From Cellvibrio sp. (GTDB lineage: Bacteria > Pseudomonadota > Gammaproteobacteria > Pseudomonadales > Cellvibrionaceae): 6,847 nt of DNA. The notes under the pieces were generated by a model. The model was not told the origin of the DNA. It ran no database searches and saw only the letters and a program-made list of their open reading frames with translations. The stretch is taken from the NCBI GenBank assembly GCA_003524365.1, contig DQHS01000208.1, positions 2,056 through 8,902 on the forward strand, read 5' to 3'. The position numbers were made by a program, and so were the translations under genes. Shown here one piece after another: positions 1-6,037 of the stretch (position 1 is its first letter; every line of letters starts with the position of its first letter).

Positions 1-2
1 GG

Positions 3-587
3 GTATTATCCGGCGAAGTAAATCCATCGGGCCATTTACCGATAACATTCCCCGCTGCGGAAAACCAATTACCTCGTGCAATAGTGGATGGCAGCCTGAA
101 ACAACCGGAAGCGCGTTTTGAAGTGAATTATTTTGAAGGCGCTGCGGTTGGTTACAAGTGGTTTGAATTAAAAAATCACCAACCGCTGTTTCCATTTGGT
201 TTCGGTTTGTCGTACACCGATTTTGCTTACAGCGATTTAAAAACTGACGTCAAAAACGGCCAATTAAATGTGAGCTTCAGCGTAAAAAATACGGGAACTC
301 TTGCCGGTAAAGATGTAGCACAAGTTTACGTTGCGCCCAAAAATGCAAAATGGGAAGCACCAAAACGTTTGGGTGCATTCCAAAAAGTGGATTTAAAACC
401 GGGTGAAACAACTAGTGTCACTGTTAGTGTTGATCCGCGCCTATTGGCGATGTACCAAAGCAAAGACAAAACCTGGAAAATCGCCAAAGGTGAATATGAA
501 GTGATCCTCGCTAAGTCCACCGCCGAACCACAAACCAGTGTGAAGGTGAAGTTGCCAGCGCGTACGTTGGATGTGAATGGAAAGTAG
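3..587 (+). CDS. GH3 family beta-glucosidase-like enzyme, C-terminal part (5' end outside window)
   Basis: The reading frame is open from the left edge (first full codon at 3) to a TAG at 585-587, giving 194 visible residues. A GTG at 84 is internal and not a start, because family-typical sequence precedes it: GEVNPSGHLPITFP at visible residues 4-17. PLFPFGFGLSY at visible residues 61-71 is the signature that closes the GH3 C-terminal (alpha/beta) domain. It is followed by a fibronectin-III-like domain (about 80-185) containing VAQVYVAPK and RLGAFQKVDLKPGET. Enzymes of this type remove terminal beta-linked glucose or xylose from cello- or xylo-oligosaccharides, usually in the periplasm. The nucleophile Asp and the acid/base residue lie upstream of the window, so the substrate cannot be read here. 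Beta-glucosidase is the best guess from the EGAAVGYKWF and PFGFGLSY stretches; beta-xylosidase remains possible. A hairpin terminator follows 27 nt after the stop codon. Confidence 0.9.
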   Translation, partial: VLSGEVNPSGHLPITFPAAENQLPRAIVDGSLKQPEARFEVNYFEGAAVGYKWFELKNHQPLFPFGFGLSYTDFAYSDLKTDVKNGQLNVSFSVKNTGTLAGKDVAQVYVAPKNAKWEAPKRLGAFQKVDLKPGETTSVTVSVDPRLLAMYQSKDKTWKIAKGEYEVILAKSTAEPQTSVKVKLPARTLDVNGK

Positions 588-614
588 TTTATTTGGTGTT
601 ATCTGCAATACAGT

Positions 615-640
615 AGGGCGGCGATGAGCCGCCCTTTTTT
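615..640 (+). terminator. Rho-independent terminator of the GH3 gene
   Basis: AGGGCGGC (615-622), loop GATGA (623-627) and GCCGCCCT (628-635) form a perfect 8-bp GC-rich stem that runs into TTTTTT (635-640). It begins 27 nt after the GH3 stop codon and separates that gene from the serine hydrolase. Confidence 0.9.
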
Positions 641-739
641 ATTTTAATCTTGTGTGGATACTTGGCTGGTTATGGTTTTATGGTGTTTTTACGAAGAGGG
701 CTATTAAATAGTGGTCAAATATGATTGCCCATTACAGCC

Positions 740-745
740 AGAGGA
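740..745 (+). promoter_or_regulatory. Shine-Dalgarno site of the serine hydrolase
   Basis: AGAGGA lies 6 nt upstream of ATG 752. This spacing favours 752 over the GTG at 749 (3 nt) and over a later in-frame ATG at 767. Confidence 0.6.
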
Positions 746-751
746 TAGGTG

Positions 752-1891
752 ATGAGAATAAGTAAAATGAGAAAATATTCGTTAGGGGTTCCGTCTTTAA
801 TTGTTTTATTCGTTGTATTTCTCGCATCCTGTGCCTTTCATGAAGGTAGTCCTTTAGCAAGCAAAAAGACGAAAGAAACTTATCATGCGGCCGATGTTGA
901 GAAATATCTGGAAAGCTTATCGGACGACAGTATGTCTGGCTTCGCGTATTTAATTTCAAAAGATGGAAAGGTACTCATTGAAGGTGGTGTCGGTCTTGCC
1001 AATATAGAAAGCAAAACCCTAAACGATACTACAACAATTTTCAGGGCTGCTTCTATTACCAAGCAATTTACAGCTGCATCGATTTTGTTGTTGGTTGATC
1101 AAGGAAAATTATCGTTAGATGAGAAGCTAAGTAACTATTTTCCCGCGTTGCCTAATTCCGAAAAAGTCACCATAAGGAATTTGCTCGATCATACCTCAGG
1201 AATGTGGGAGCAACAAAAAGATGAGGATTTCCCTTTCCCAGTTGATAAAGAGGTGCCTGCTGACGTTCATCTGTCTTACATCCAAAAAAATAAACCCTAT
1301 TTTGAACCGGGCGAGAAATGGAATTATTGTAACAATGGATATTTTGTATTGGGGCTTATTGTAGAAAAAGTGGCTGGAATGTCGCTTGAGTCATACATGC
1401 AAAAACAAATATTTGCTCCGTTGGGAATGAAAAATTCTGGGTTATATAACGACAGTGTTGAATATAAACATCGCGCGACAGGTTATGGCATGGCTGATGG
1501 AAAGCCTTATAAAGAACTTGATCCGAATATGGCTACCTATAAAGGCGCGGCTGCATTGTATACAACCGTTGACGATCTGTTGCTGTGGAGTGAAGCTTTA
1601 CATAATGGAAAGCTGATTAGTAGCGACTCTTATCAGCAGCTCATCACGCCGCATAAATTTACCAATGGTTTTGTTCCTTTTGTTGGCTATGGTTTTGGTG
1701 TCGGCATAGAGGATGTTGCTGGAAAACATACCGTTGGCCACCCAGGTCGAATGTATGGTTATCATTCAGATATGTTGCGTATTAGCGAGGACAATATAAA
1801 CGTCATATTTCTCGCCAACGTAAATATCAATCAACTGAAAGAAGAAGGTCGGATTGCAGCAAAAATAATTGAAATTTTATATAGAAATTAA
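752..1891 (+). CDS. Serine beta-lactamase-family (class C / PBP4*-like) hydrolase, predicted lipoprotein
   Basis: This gene encodes 379 residues from ATG 752. That start is preferred over the GTG at 749 because AGAGGA at 740-745 sits 6 nt upstream. The N-terminus has basic residues, a hydrophobic stretch and the lipobox LASC with Cys27, followed by Ala. It is therefore expected to be a lipoprotein, probably kept in the outer membrane facing the periplasm. The beta-lactamase fold follows, with SITK at 101-104 (nucleophile Ser101, Lys104), YCN at 192-194 (the YxN motif) and HPG at 330-332 in place of KTG. The flanking sequences LLDHTSGM and YFEPGEKWNYCNNGYFVLG are typical of the beta-lactamase / EstB / D-aminopeptidase superfamily. 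HxG rather than KTG argues against a true cephalosporinase. An esterase, peptidase or peptidoglycan-related hydrolase is more likely, but the substrate cannot be read. Two lines sampled by hand give about 38-43% GC, against about 55-62% in parts of the GH51 gene, which suggests separate ancestry. It appears monocistronic. Confidence 0.88.
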   Translation: MRISKMRKYSLGVPSLIVLFVVFLASCAFHEGSPLASKKTKETYHAADVEKYLESLSDDSMSGFAYLISKDGKVLIEGGVGLANIESKTLNDTTTIFRAASITKQFTAASILLLVDQGKLSLDEKLSNYFPALPNSEKVTIRNLLDHTSGMWEQQKDEDFPFPVDKEVPADVHLSYIQKNKPYFEPGEKWNYCNNGYFVLGLIVEKVAGMSLESYMQKQIFAPLGMKNSGLYNDSVEYKHRATGYGMADGKPYKELDPNMATYKGAAALYTTVDDLLLWSEALHNGKLISSDSYQQLITPHKFTNGFVPFVGYGFGVGIEDVAGKHTVGHPGRMYGYHSDMLRISEDNINVIFLANVNINQLKEEGRIAAKIIEILYRN

Positions 1892-1913
1892 CAGTATCTA
1901 AAAATCCGTGTCG

Positions 1914-1979
1914 AAATAAATAGGTTAGGCGAATGAGATGAGTGAAGTATTTACCGGCTGTAAACTCGCCTATTTATTT
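1914..1979. repeat. AT-rich interrupted inverted repeat between convergent genes
   Basis: AAATAAATA (1914-1922) plus GGCGA (1928-1932) pair with TCGCC (1966-1970) plus TATTTATTT (1971-1979). The 14 bp of stem are interrupted only by a 5-nt bulge, GGTTA (1923-1927). Inside the 33-nt loop is a small hairpin, TTTAC (1950-1954) with GTAAA (1960-1964). It starts 22 nt after the stop codon of the + strand hydrolase and about 120 nt beyond the 3' end of dinB on the other strand. The position suggests a weak bidirectional terminator. There is no GC-rich core with a pure T run, so this role is inferred. The remaining intergenic sequence, 1980-2098, shows nothing I can identify. Confidence 0.5.
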
Positions 1980-2098
1980 AACGGTAGTTCCTTTTTCTTT
2001 GTTGCTCAAGGCCAGTAATCTGAAATTGATGGCATAGTATTTGGCAGTGAAGGACAATATTGGTAGTTGATGGGGATTGATGAATACTTGGCTCACCC

Positions 2099-3250
2099 TC
2101 AGGCCATTACACTATTAAAAAATCGACTGCTAGGGTTTCTTAATCCCTTGTTCAATCCATAACGGATTTTTTCTGCATCAAACTGATTGTCGCCATTAAA
2201 CAACTCCAACTGAAAAAACGCATTCGTCTCCCGCAAATCAATAAACCTCACACCTACACCAATTAAACGCACTGGCAAATTTTTCCGCTCATAAGCTTCC
2301 GCACATAAACTTTGTAACTCCATTAATGATACGGCGCTGGTGCTGCGTTCGATGGTGGTTATGCTGAAGTCTGAAAATTTAAGTTTCACAAAGAGTTTTA
2401 CCACTTTGTAGTCATCATCCACGCGGCGCAAGCGTATCGCTAGTTGTTGACTCAGTGGCGGCAGCTCGTGCAGGCAAGATTCCAGCGTGGGGAGATCATG
2501 CGAGAAGGTATTTTCTACGCTGAGGGATTTTCGGCGTCTGTCTACCGTTAATTCACGCTCATCAATTCCACGGCTTAACTTGTAGAGGCGCGAACCCATT
2601 TGGCCGTAGCGTTGCGATAATTCAAAGACCGAAAATTTGTGCAAGTCGCCACAGGTGAAGATATTTAATTCCGCCAATTTTGCAGTCATGGCTTTGCCGA
2701 CGCCGTAGATTTTTTTGACGGGTAACTGCGCAACAAATGTTGCAACTTGATCAGGTGGTATAACAAATTGTCCGTTGGGTTTATTCCAGTCGCTGGCAAC
2801 CTTGGCGAGAAATTTATTGGGGGCGATACCGGCGGAGACAGTAATACCGATTTCATCTTTGATGCGCTGGCGAATCTCTTGCGCGATTAATGTCGCGCTA
2901 CCGCGATGAATTTTTACATCGCTCACATCCAGAAATGCTTCGTCTAACGAGAGCGGTTCAACCAGTTCAGTGTATTCGTAAAAGATATCGCGCATTTTCG
3001 CCGAGGCTTCTTTGTAAGCTTCCATGCGCGTAGGTAGGATTAATAAATCCGGGCACAACCGTTTTGCTGTGCTGGAAGGCATGGCCGAATGCACACCATA
3101 GCGCCGTGCTTCGTAATTGCAGGTGGAGATTACGCCGCGTCTGTCAATGCTGCCGCCCACAGCAATCGGGCGATTGGCGAGGCTGGGGTCATCGCGCATT
3201 TCAATAGCCGCGAAAAAACAATCTGCATCACAGTGAATAATTTTGCGCAT
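2099..3250 (-). CDS. dinB: DNA polymerase IV (Y-family translesion polymerase)
   Basis: This gene encodes 383 residues and is read from ATG 3248-3250 to TGA 2099-2101. The start is set by the N-terminus MRKIIHCDADCFFAAIEMRD, which matches the beginning of E. coli DinB apart from a few substitutions. No convincing Shine-Dalgarno site precedes it. The enzyme is an error-prone polymerase that bypasses DNA lesions. Visible elements are the metal-binding acids Asp8, Asp103 and Glu104 (SLDEAFLD at 101-108), the steric-gate position Phe13, the TVSAGIAPNKFLAKVASD stretch ending the palm (137-154), a helix-hairpin-helix thumb (KIYGVGKAMTAKL, 180-192) and the little finger beginning RRRKSLSVENTFSHDL (about 238-253). 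QLELF at 347-351 fits the QL(S/D)LF beta-clamp-binding consensus. About 32 residues follow this motif, whereas E. coli DinB (351 aa) ends at it. A LexA box upstream indicates SOS control. The gene is divergent from the arabinofuranosidase. Confidence 0.97.
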   Translation of the reverse strand: MRKIIHCDADCFFAAIEMRDDPSLANRPIAVGGSIDRRGVISTCNYEARRYGVHSAMPSSTAKRLCPDLLILPTRMEAYKEASAKMRDIFYEYTELVEPLSLDEAFLDVSDVKIHRGSATLIAQEIRQRIKDEIGITVSAGIAPNKFLAKVASDWNKPNGQFVIPPDQVATFVAQLPVKKIYGVGKAMTAKLAELNIFTCGDLHKFSVFELSQRYGQMGSRLYKLSRGIDERELTVDRRRKSLSVENTFSHDLPTLESCLHELPPLSQQLAIRLRRVDDDYKVVKLFVKLKFSDFSITTIERSTSAVSLMELQSLCAEAYERKNLPVRLIGVGVRFIDLRETNAFFQLELFNGDNQFDAEKIRYGLNKGLRNPSSRFFNSVMA

Positions 3251-3299
3251 GATGAGGTCGCGTGTAAGGTAAGTGGATTCTATGGTTGCGGAACAGTTG

Positions 3300-3315
3300 C
3301 TGTATTAAAACACAG
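3300..3315 (-). promoter_or_regulatory. LexA-binding SOS box of dinB
   Basis: Read on the - strand, the 16-mer is CTGTGTTTTAATACAG, which fits the gammaproteobacterial LexA consensus CTGT-N8-ACAG exactly with an AT-rich centre. The outer base on the CTGT side also extends to TACTGT as in the E. coli consensus. It lies 49 nt upstream of the dinB start codon. -10-like sequences (TTTAAT, TAATAC) fall inside the box, so bound LexA would cover the promoter. Confidence 0.85.
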
Positions 3316-3388
3316 TAGTTGGGCGATATCACCTATTGATCGGTTGTTGAGGCGATTTTCTTGAGTTCACCTATATTGATATGACGTG

Positions 3389-3403
3389 CGACAGAAACTG
3401 TCG
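3389..3403. promoter_or_regulatory. Short inverted repeat in the dinB / arabinofuranosidase divergent region
   Basis: CGACAG (3389-3394), AAA, CTGTCG (3398-3403) form a perfect 6-bp dyad with a 3-nt centre, about 42 nt upstream of the proposed arabinofuranosidase -35. It could be an operator or a small hairpin. It lacks the CTGT-N8-ACAG polarity of a LexA box. No regulator can be named. Confidence 0.35.
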
Positions 3404-3444
3404 GGAACCCCAGGCGCAGATCAGGATAAATCCGTAAATTTAGG

Positions 3445-3473
3445 TTAACTTGTATGACAATAATATCTAATAA
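3445..3473 (+). promoter_or_regulatory. Probable promoter of the arabinofuranosidase gene with an embedded operator-like palindrome
   Basis: TTAACT (3445-3450) and TAATAA (3468-3473) are separated by 17 nt and resemble sigma-70 -35 and -10 boxes; each deviates from consensus. TTGTATGACAA (3450-3460) overlaps the end of the -35 and fills the first part of the spacer. It is a dyad of the form TTGT-N3-ACAA and matches the general operator shape reported for FadR-subfamily GntR regulators (GT-M-N-K-AC). A repressor bound here would block polymerase. The promoter and the regulator class are both inferences. The predicted leader of roughly 65-70 nt ends in a strong ribosome binding site. Confidence 0.45.
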
Positions 3474-3534
3474 GCGCTATTCTCCCTATCTTTACAGCTA
3501 ATAACAGATCCACAAGAACACCATAAAAACAAAC

Positions 3535-3540
3535 AGGAGA
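3535..3540 (+). promoter_or_regulatory. Shine-Dalgarno site of the arabinofuranosidase
   Basis: AGGAGA sits 5 nt upstream of ATG 3546. It supports that start codon, which is also the one that produces a complete signal peptide. Confidence 0.8.
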
Positions 3541-3545
3541 CATTT

Positions 3546-5096
3546 ATGCGAGTCATCAAGCCGCTCATTGCCGCACTTGGCCTGAGCCTTAGTTTTACCG
3601 TCATGGCCGACACTCAGGTCAGTGTCGATACCACCAAGCCTGGCCCGGTCATCAACAAAAACATCTATAGTCAATTTGCCGAGCATTTGGGGCGCGGAAT
3701 TTATGAAGGTATTTGGGTTGGCCCCAAGTCAAAAACCCCTAATACCAAAGGTTGGCGCAATGATGTCGTGGGCGCGCTGAAAGATTTGCAGGTGCCGCTG
3801 GTGCGTTGGCCTGGCGGTTGTTTTGCCGATGAATATCATTGGCGCGAAGGGATCGGCCCTCGCGATAAACGCCCGGTAAAAGTGAATACCACTTGGGGCG
3901 GTGTATTGGAAGATAACGCCGTAGGTACCCACGAATTTTTTGATTTGGTGGAAATGCTCGGTGCAGAAGCCTATATAAACGGCAACCTGGGAACAGGGTC
4001 TGCGCGTGATATGGCCGAGTGGATGGAATACATGACCGCAGAGGGCGAGTCATCGCTCGCGCAATTGCGCCGTAAAAATGGGCGCGATAAACCCTTCCGT
4101 GTGCATTATTTTGCGATTGGCAACGAAGCTTGGGGCTGTGGCGGTAATATGACGCCAGAGTTTTACACCCACCTTTATAAGCAATATGCCACCTTCATTA
4201 AGGCCCCGGCCGATAATCAACCACTCATGATTGCCAGTGGTGGTCATAGCGAAGATACCAGCTGGGCGGACCACCTTACCGCCCACGTCAAACCCGGAGG
4301 GGTGCGCATGGATGCCGTGAGCTTCCATTACTACACTTTGCCCACTGGCAATTGGTCGAAAAAAGGTGCAGCACTTAAATTCCCGGAATCTGAGTGGATG
4401 TCCACCATGGTCAATACGTTGAAAATGGATGGTTTTATTATCAACAATAAAAAAGTGATGGATAAAAATGATCCCGAGAAAAAAGTCGGTTTCTATGTTG
4501 ATGAATGGGGCACATGGTACGACGTGACCGGCGATGACGATCCCGGTTTCCTTTATCAACAGAACAGTTTGCGCGATGCGATTGTCGCTGGATTGAATTT
4601 TAATATTTTCCACAAACACGCCGACCGTGTGCACATGAGCATCATTGCGCAGATGGTCAACGTGCTTCAGGCGATGATATTGACTGAAAAAGACAAGATG
4701 ATTCTGACTCCGACTTATCACGTCTTTAAAATGTATGTGCCATTTCAGGATGCTACATCTCTACCGATAGAACTGAAAAACGTACCGCAATACACACTCG
4801 GCAATGCTTCTATTCCTGCAGTGAGTGCAACGGCAGCGCGTGCGAAAGATGGAAAGGTGTATATCGCATTGGTTAACGCTAATCCTAACAAAGCGGAAAC
4901 GGTTGATATTAATTTGGCGGGTATAACTGTGAAGGGCGTTAGTGGGCAAGTATTAACTGCAGCAGCTATGGATGCACACAATACCTTTGCAGCACCGGAA
5001 ACGATTAAACCGGCAGCTTATTCAGCGAAAGCTAAAAATGGTAAATTAGCGCTGGAGATTCCGGCAAAAGCGGTAGTGGTAGTAGCGGTAGAGTAA
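3546..5096 (+). CDS. abf51A: Secreted GH51 alpha-L-arabinofuranosidase
   Basis: This gene encodes 516 residues from an ATG with a strong ribosome binding site. Residues 1-21 form a classical signal peptide (MRVIK, a hydrophobic core, then VMA), with cleavage expected after Ala21. The enzyme should act in the periplasm or outside the cell, releasing alpha-L-arabinofuranosyl side groups from arabinan or arabinoxylan. The (beta/alpha)8 catalytic domain includes NKNIYSQFAEHLGRGIYEG (38-56), VRWPGGCFADEYHWR (86-100), the acid/base Glu194 in AIGNEAWGCGG and the nucleophile Glu320 in YVDEWGTWYD. A C-terminal beta-sandwich domain (from about 400) ends in an Ala/Val-rich strand. Length and motif order are normal for bacterial GH51. 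As I recall, Cellvibrio Abf51A has catalytic glutamates at almost the same positions; the symbol rests on that resemblance and has not been checked. The gene stands alone, divergent from dinB and closed by a palindromic terminator. Confidence 0.95.
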   Translation: MRVIKPLIAALGLSLSFTVMADTQVSVDTTKPGPVINKNIYSQFAEHLGRGIYEGIWVGPKSKTPNTKGWRNDVVGALKDLQVPLVRWPGGCFADEYHWREGIGPRDKRPVKVNTTWGGVLEDNAVGTHEFFDLVEMLGAEAYINGNLGTGSARDMAEWMEYMTAEGESSLAQLRRKNGRDKPFRVHYFAIGNEAWGCGGNMTPEFYTHLYKQYATFIKAPADNQPLMIASGGHSEDTSWADHLTAHVKPGGVRMDAVSFHYYTLPTGNWSKKGAALKFPESEWMSTMVNTLKMDGFIINNKKVMDKNDPEKKVGFYVDEWGTWYDVTGDDDPGFLYQQNSLRDAIVAGLNFNIFHKHADRVHMSIIAQMVNVLQAMILTEKDKMILTPTYHVFKMYVPFQDATSLPIELKNVPQYTLGNASIPAVSATAARAKDGKVYIALVNANPNKAETVDINLAGITVKGVSGQVLTAAAMDAHNTFAAPETIKPAAYSAKAKNGKLALEIPAKAVVVVAVE

Positions 5097-5129
5097 TTAC
5101 TGTCGTTGTTTCAAAGGTTGTGTGTAACG

Positions 5130-5153
5130 AAAAGGGCGCGATAAATCGCGCCC
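5130..5153 (-). terminator. Terminator for the ATPase gene on the - strand, formed by REP arm A
   Basis: Read on the - strand, the 9-bp hairpin of 5134-5153 is followed by TTTT (complement of 5130-5133). It lies about 92 nt beyond the ATPase stop codon. With arm B it makes the doublet a two-way terminator between convergent genes. The short T run makes this weaker than the + strand one. Confidence 0.5.
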
Positions 5154-5205
5154 CTACAGGATAGAATAATGTGTAATCGTAGGGGCGCAATTTATTGCGC
5201 CCTTT
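5131..5205. repeat. REP doublet (BIME-like), copy 1: two GTAG-headed palindromes head to head
   Basis: Arm A is 5131-5157 and arm B is 5179-5205, inverted relative to each other over 27 bp with only two differences and a 21-nt spacer (5158-5178). Each arm is itself a palindrome: GGGCGCGATAAATCGCGCCC at 5134-5153 and GGGCGCAATTTATTGCGCCC at 5183-5202. Each carries the tetranucleotide GTAG on its inner side (CTAC 5154-5157, GTAG 5179-5182). GTAG followed by a stem-loop is the established layout of REP sequences mobilised by RAYT transposases, and two inverted REPs form a BIME. It sits between the convergent arabinofuranosidase and ATPase genes. Similarity to copy 2 continues to about 5220. Confidence 0.85.
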
Positions 5206-5208
5206 TTT
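5183..5208 (+). terminator. Rho-independent terminator of the arabinofuranosidase, formed by REP arm B
   Basis: GGGCGCAAT (5183-5191), a TT loop and ATTGCGCCC (5194-5202) make a 9-bp stem followed directly by TTTTTT (5203-5208). It lies about 86 nt after the arabinofuranosidase stop codon, and no stronger hairpin comes before it except REP arm A, which lacks a T run in this direction. Confidence 0.75.
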
Positions 5209-5245
5209 ATTGCGCCTTAATTGTATTGTCCCATTTTTTGCTTTT

Positions 5246-5932
5246 TTACTGAGCCAATTTATCAAACTGTGAATAATTATTTTTCAGCCATACACGCACA
5301 CGTGAACGTTCAATAATATTCATCACTTCCGTATTGTTAGCGGCAGACCAAAAGCTGGTGTTAGCAAAATCAATACGTGCCGCGAGTTGCGGTTGCAATT
5401 TCGCCAAGGTAATAAAAATTGCATTGCGGTCTTTGGCTTTCTGGTAAGTGGTTGATTGCTCGAAGTGTTCGAAACATTCACCACGACCTAAATTATTTAC
5501 CACCACAATTTTGATAAAATCCTGCGAGTAGCGATTGAGCAAACCATTTAGTAAATTGACTGAATCCGCACCGTCATCCATCACATGCCATAAATATACT
5601 TGGCTGCCTAATTCCTGAAACAGCGCCAGCGCATCGCTTTCGTCAATCCACTTACCCAAGCGAATAGACGTTTGTGCCGCTAAATCAACAATCAAATCGC
5701 TCTCGGGATTTTCTTGCGCAAGAATGATCAACTGATCGAGGCTATCGTAATCATCAATAATTAATGGCCAGGCAAACTCACTGTAGAATCGCGAAAAAGT
5801 GCCGTGGGATTGGTCGGAGTCCAGTCCAATAAATGGTTTACCTGCGTCGATCAAATACTGCGCCAACAGGCGCGACGTCATGGATTTACCCACACCACCT
5901 TTTTCGCCGCCAATAAAATGTACATTACTCAT
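5246..5932 (-). CDS. Orphan ParA/MinD-type (CobQ/CobB/MinD/ParA domain) ATPase
   Basis: This gene encodes 228 residues from ATG 5930-5932 to TAA 5246-5248. AAGGAA at 5939-5944 lies 6 nt upstream of the start. The N-terminus GGEKGGVGKS (8-17) is a deviant Walker A motif with the signature Lys11 plus Lys16, as in ParA, MinD and NifH-like ATPases. GLDSD (36-40) is the A' region, and LIVDLAAQT (80-88) the Walker B strand. IKIVVVNNLGRG (140-151) resembles the strand ending in base-contacting Asn. The protein is a single small ATPase domain, with no N-terminal helix-turn-helix as in plasmid ParA. No ParB-like gene is visible beside it, and I saw no parS-like site. Its job is unknown. By family it should dimerise with ATP and position or load a partner, or act in an enzyme-assembly role. 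A REP doublet lies on each side. It is read in the same direction as cysK but is probably separated from it by a terminator. Confidence 0.88.
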   Translation of the reverse strand: MSNVHFIGGEKGGVGKSMTSRLLAQYLIDAGKPFIGLDSDQSHGTFSRFYSEFAWPLIIDDYDSLDQLIILAQENPESDLIVDLAAQTSIRLGKWIDESDALALFQELGSQVYLWHVMDDGADSVNLLNGLLNRYSQDFIKIVVVNNLGRGECFEHFEQSTTYQKAKDRNAIFITLAKLQPQLAARIDFANTSFWSAANNTEVMNIIERSRVRVWLKNNYSQFDKLAQ

Positions 5933-5938
5933 TGTTGT

Positions 5939-5944
5939 TTCCTT
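5939..5944 (-). promoter_or_regulatory. Shine-Dalgarno site of the ParA-like ATPase
   Basis: On the - strand AAGGAA precedes ATG 5932 by 6 nt (ACAACA), which fixes the start so that the Walker A motif begins at residue 8, as is normal for the family. Confidence 0.7.
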
Positions 5945-6013
5945 GTTGGGATCGCTAGAGAAGTTTTGTGACGGGACTTTACCACAGGTGAGATGACATT
6001 TTTTATGTGCCCT

Positions 6014-6037
6014 AAAAGGGCGCGATAAATCGCGCCC
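6014..6037 (-). terminator. Probable terminator downstream of cysK, formed by REP arm A of copy 2
   Basis: Read on the - strand, the 9-bp hairpin of 6018-6037 is followed by TTTT (complement of 6014-6017), about 80 nt beyond the cysK stop codon and before the ATPase gene. It implies that cysK and the ATPase are not one operon, or are only partly co-transcribed. Confidence 0.5.

Noticed and set aside
84..86. GTG as start of a short complete protein
   Set aside because: The frame continues upstream to the window edge with GH3-typical sequence, so this codon is internal.
1924..1930. GTTAGGC, matching the integron attC core GTTRRRY, next to an inverted repeat and an AT-rich gene
   Set aside because: No RYYYAAC partner occurs at a suitable distance, the repeat arms are arranged differently from attC, and no integrase or cassette array is present.
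3089..3364. 91-codon open frame on the + strand
   Set aside because: It overlaps the dinB start and the LexA box on the opposite strand, with no family signature.
3389..3403. CGACAG-AAA-CTGTCG as a second LexA box
   Set aside because: The half-sites are in the reverse order and spacing compared with CTGT-N8-ACAG.
4050..4721. 223-codon open frame on the - strand
   Set aside because: It lies wholly antisense to the GH51 catalytic domain, has no recognisable motifs, and results from the codon bias of the real gene.
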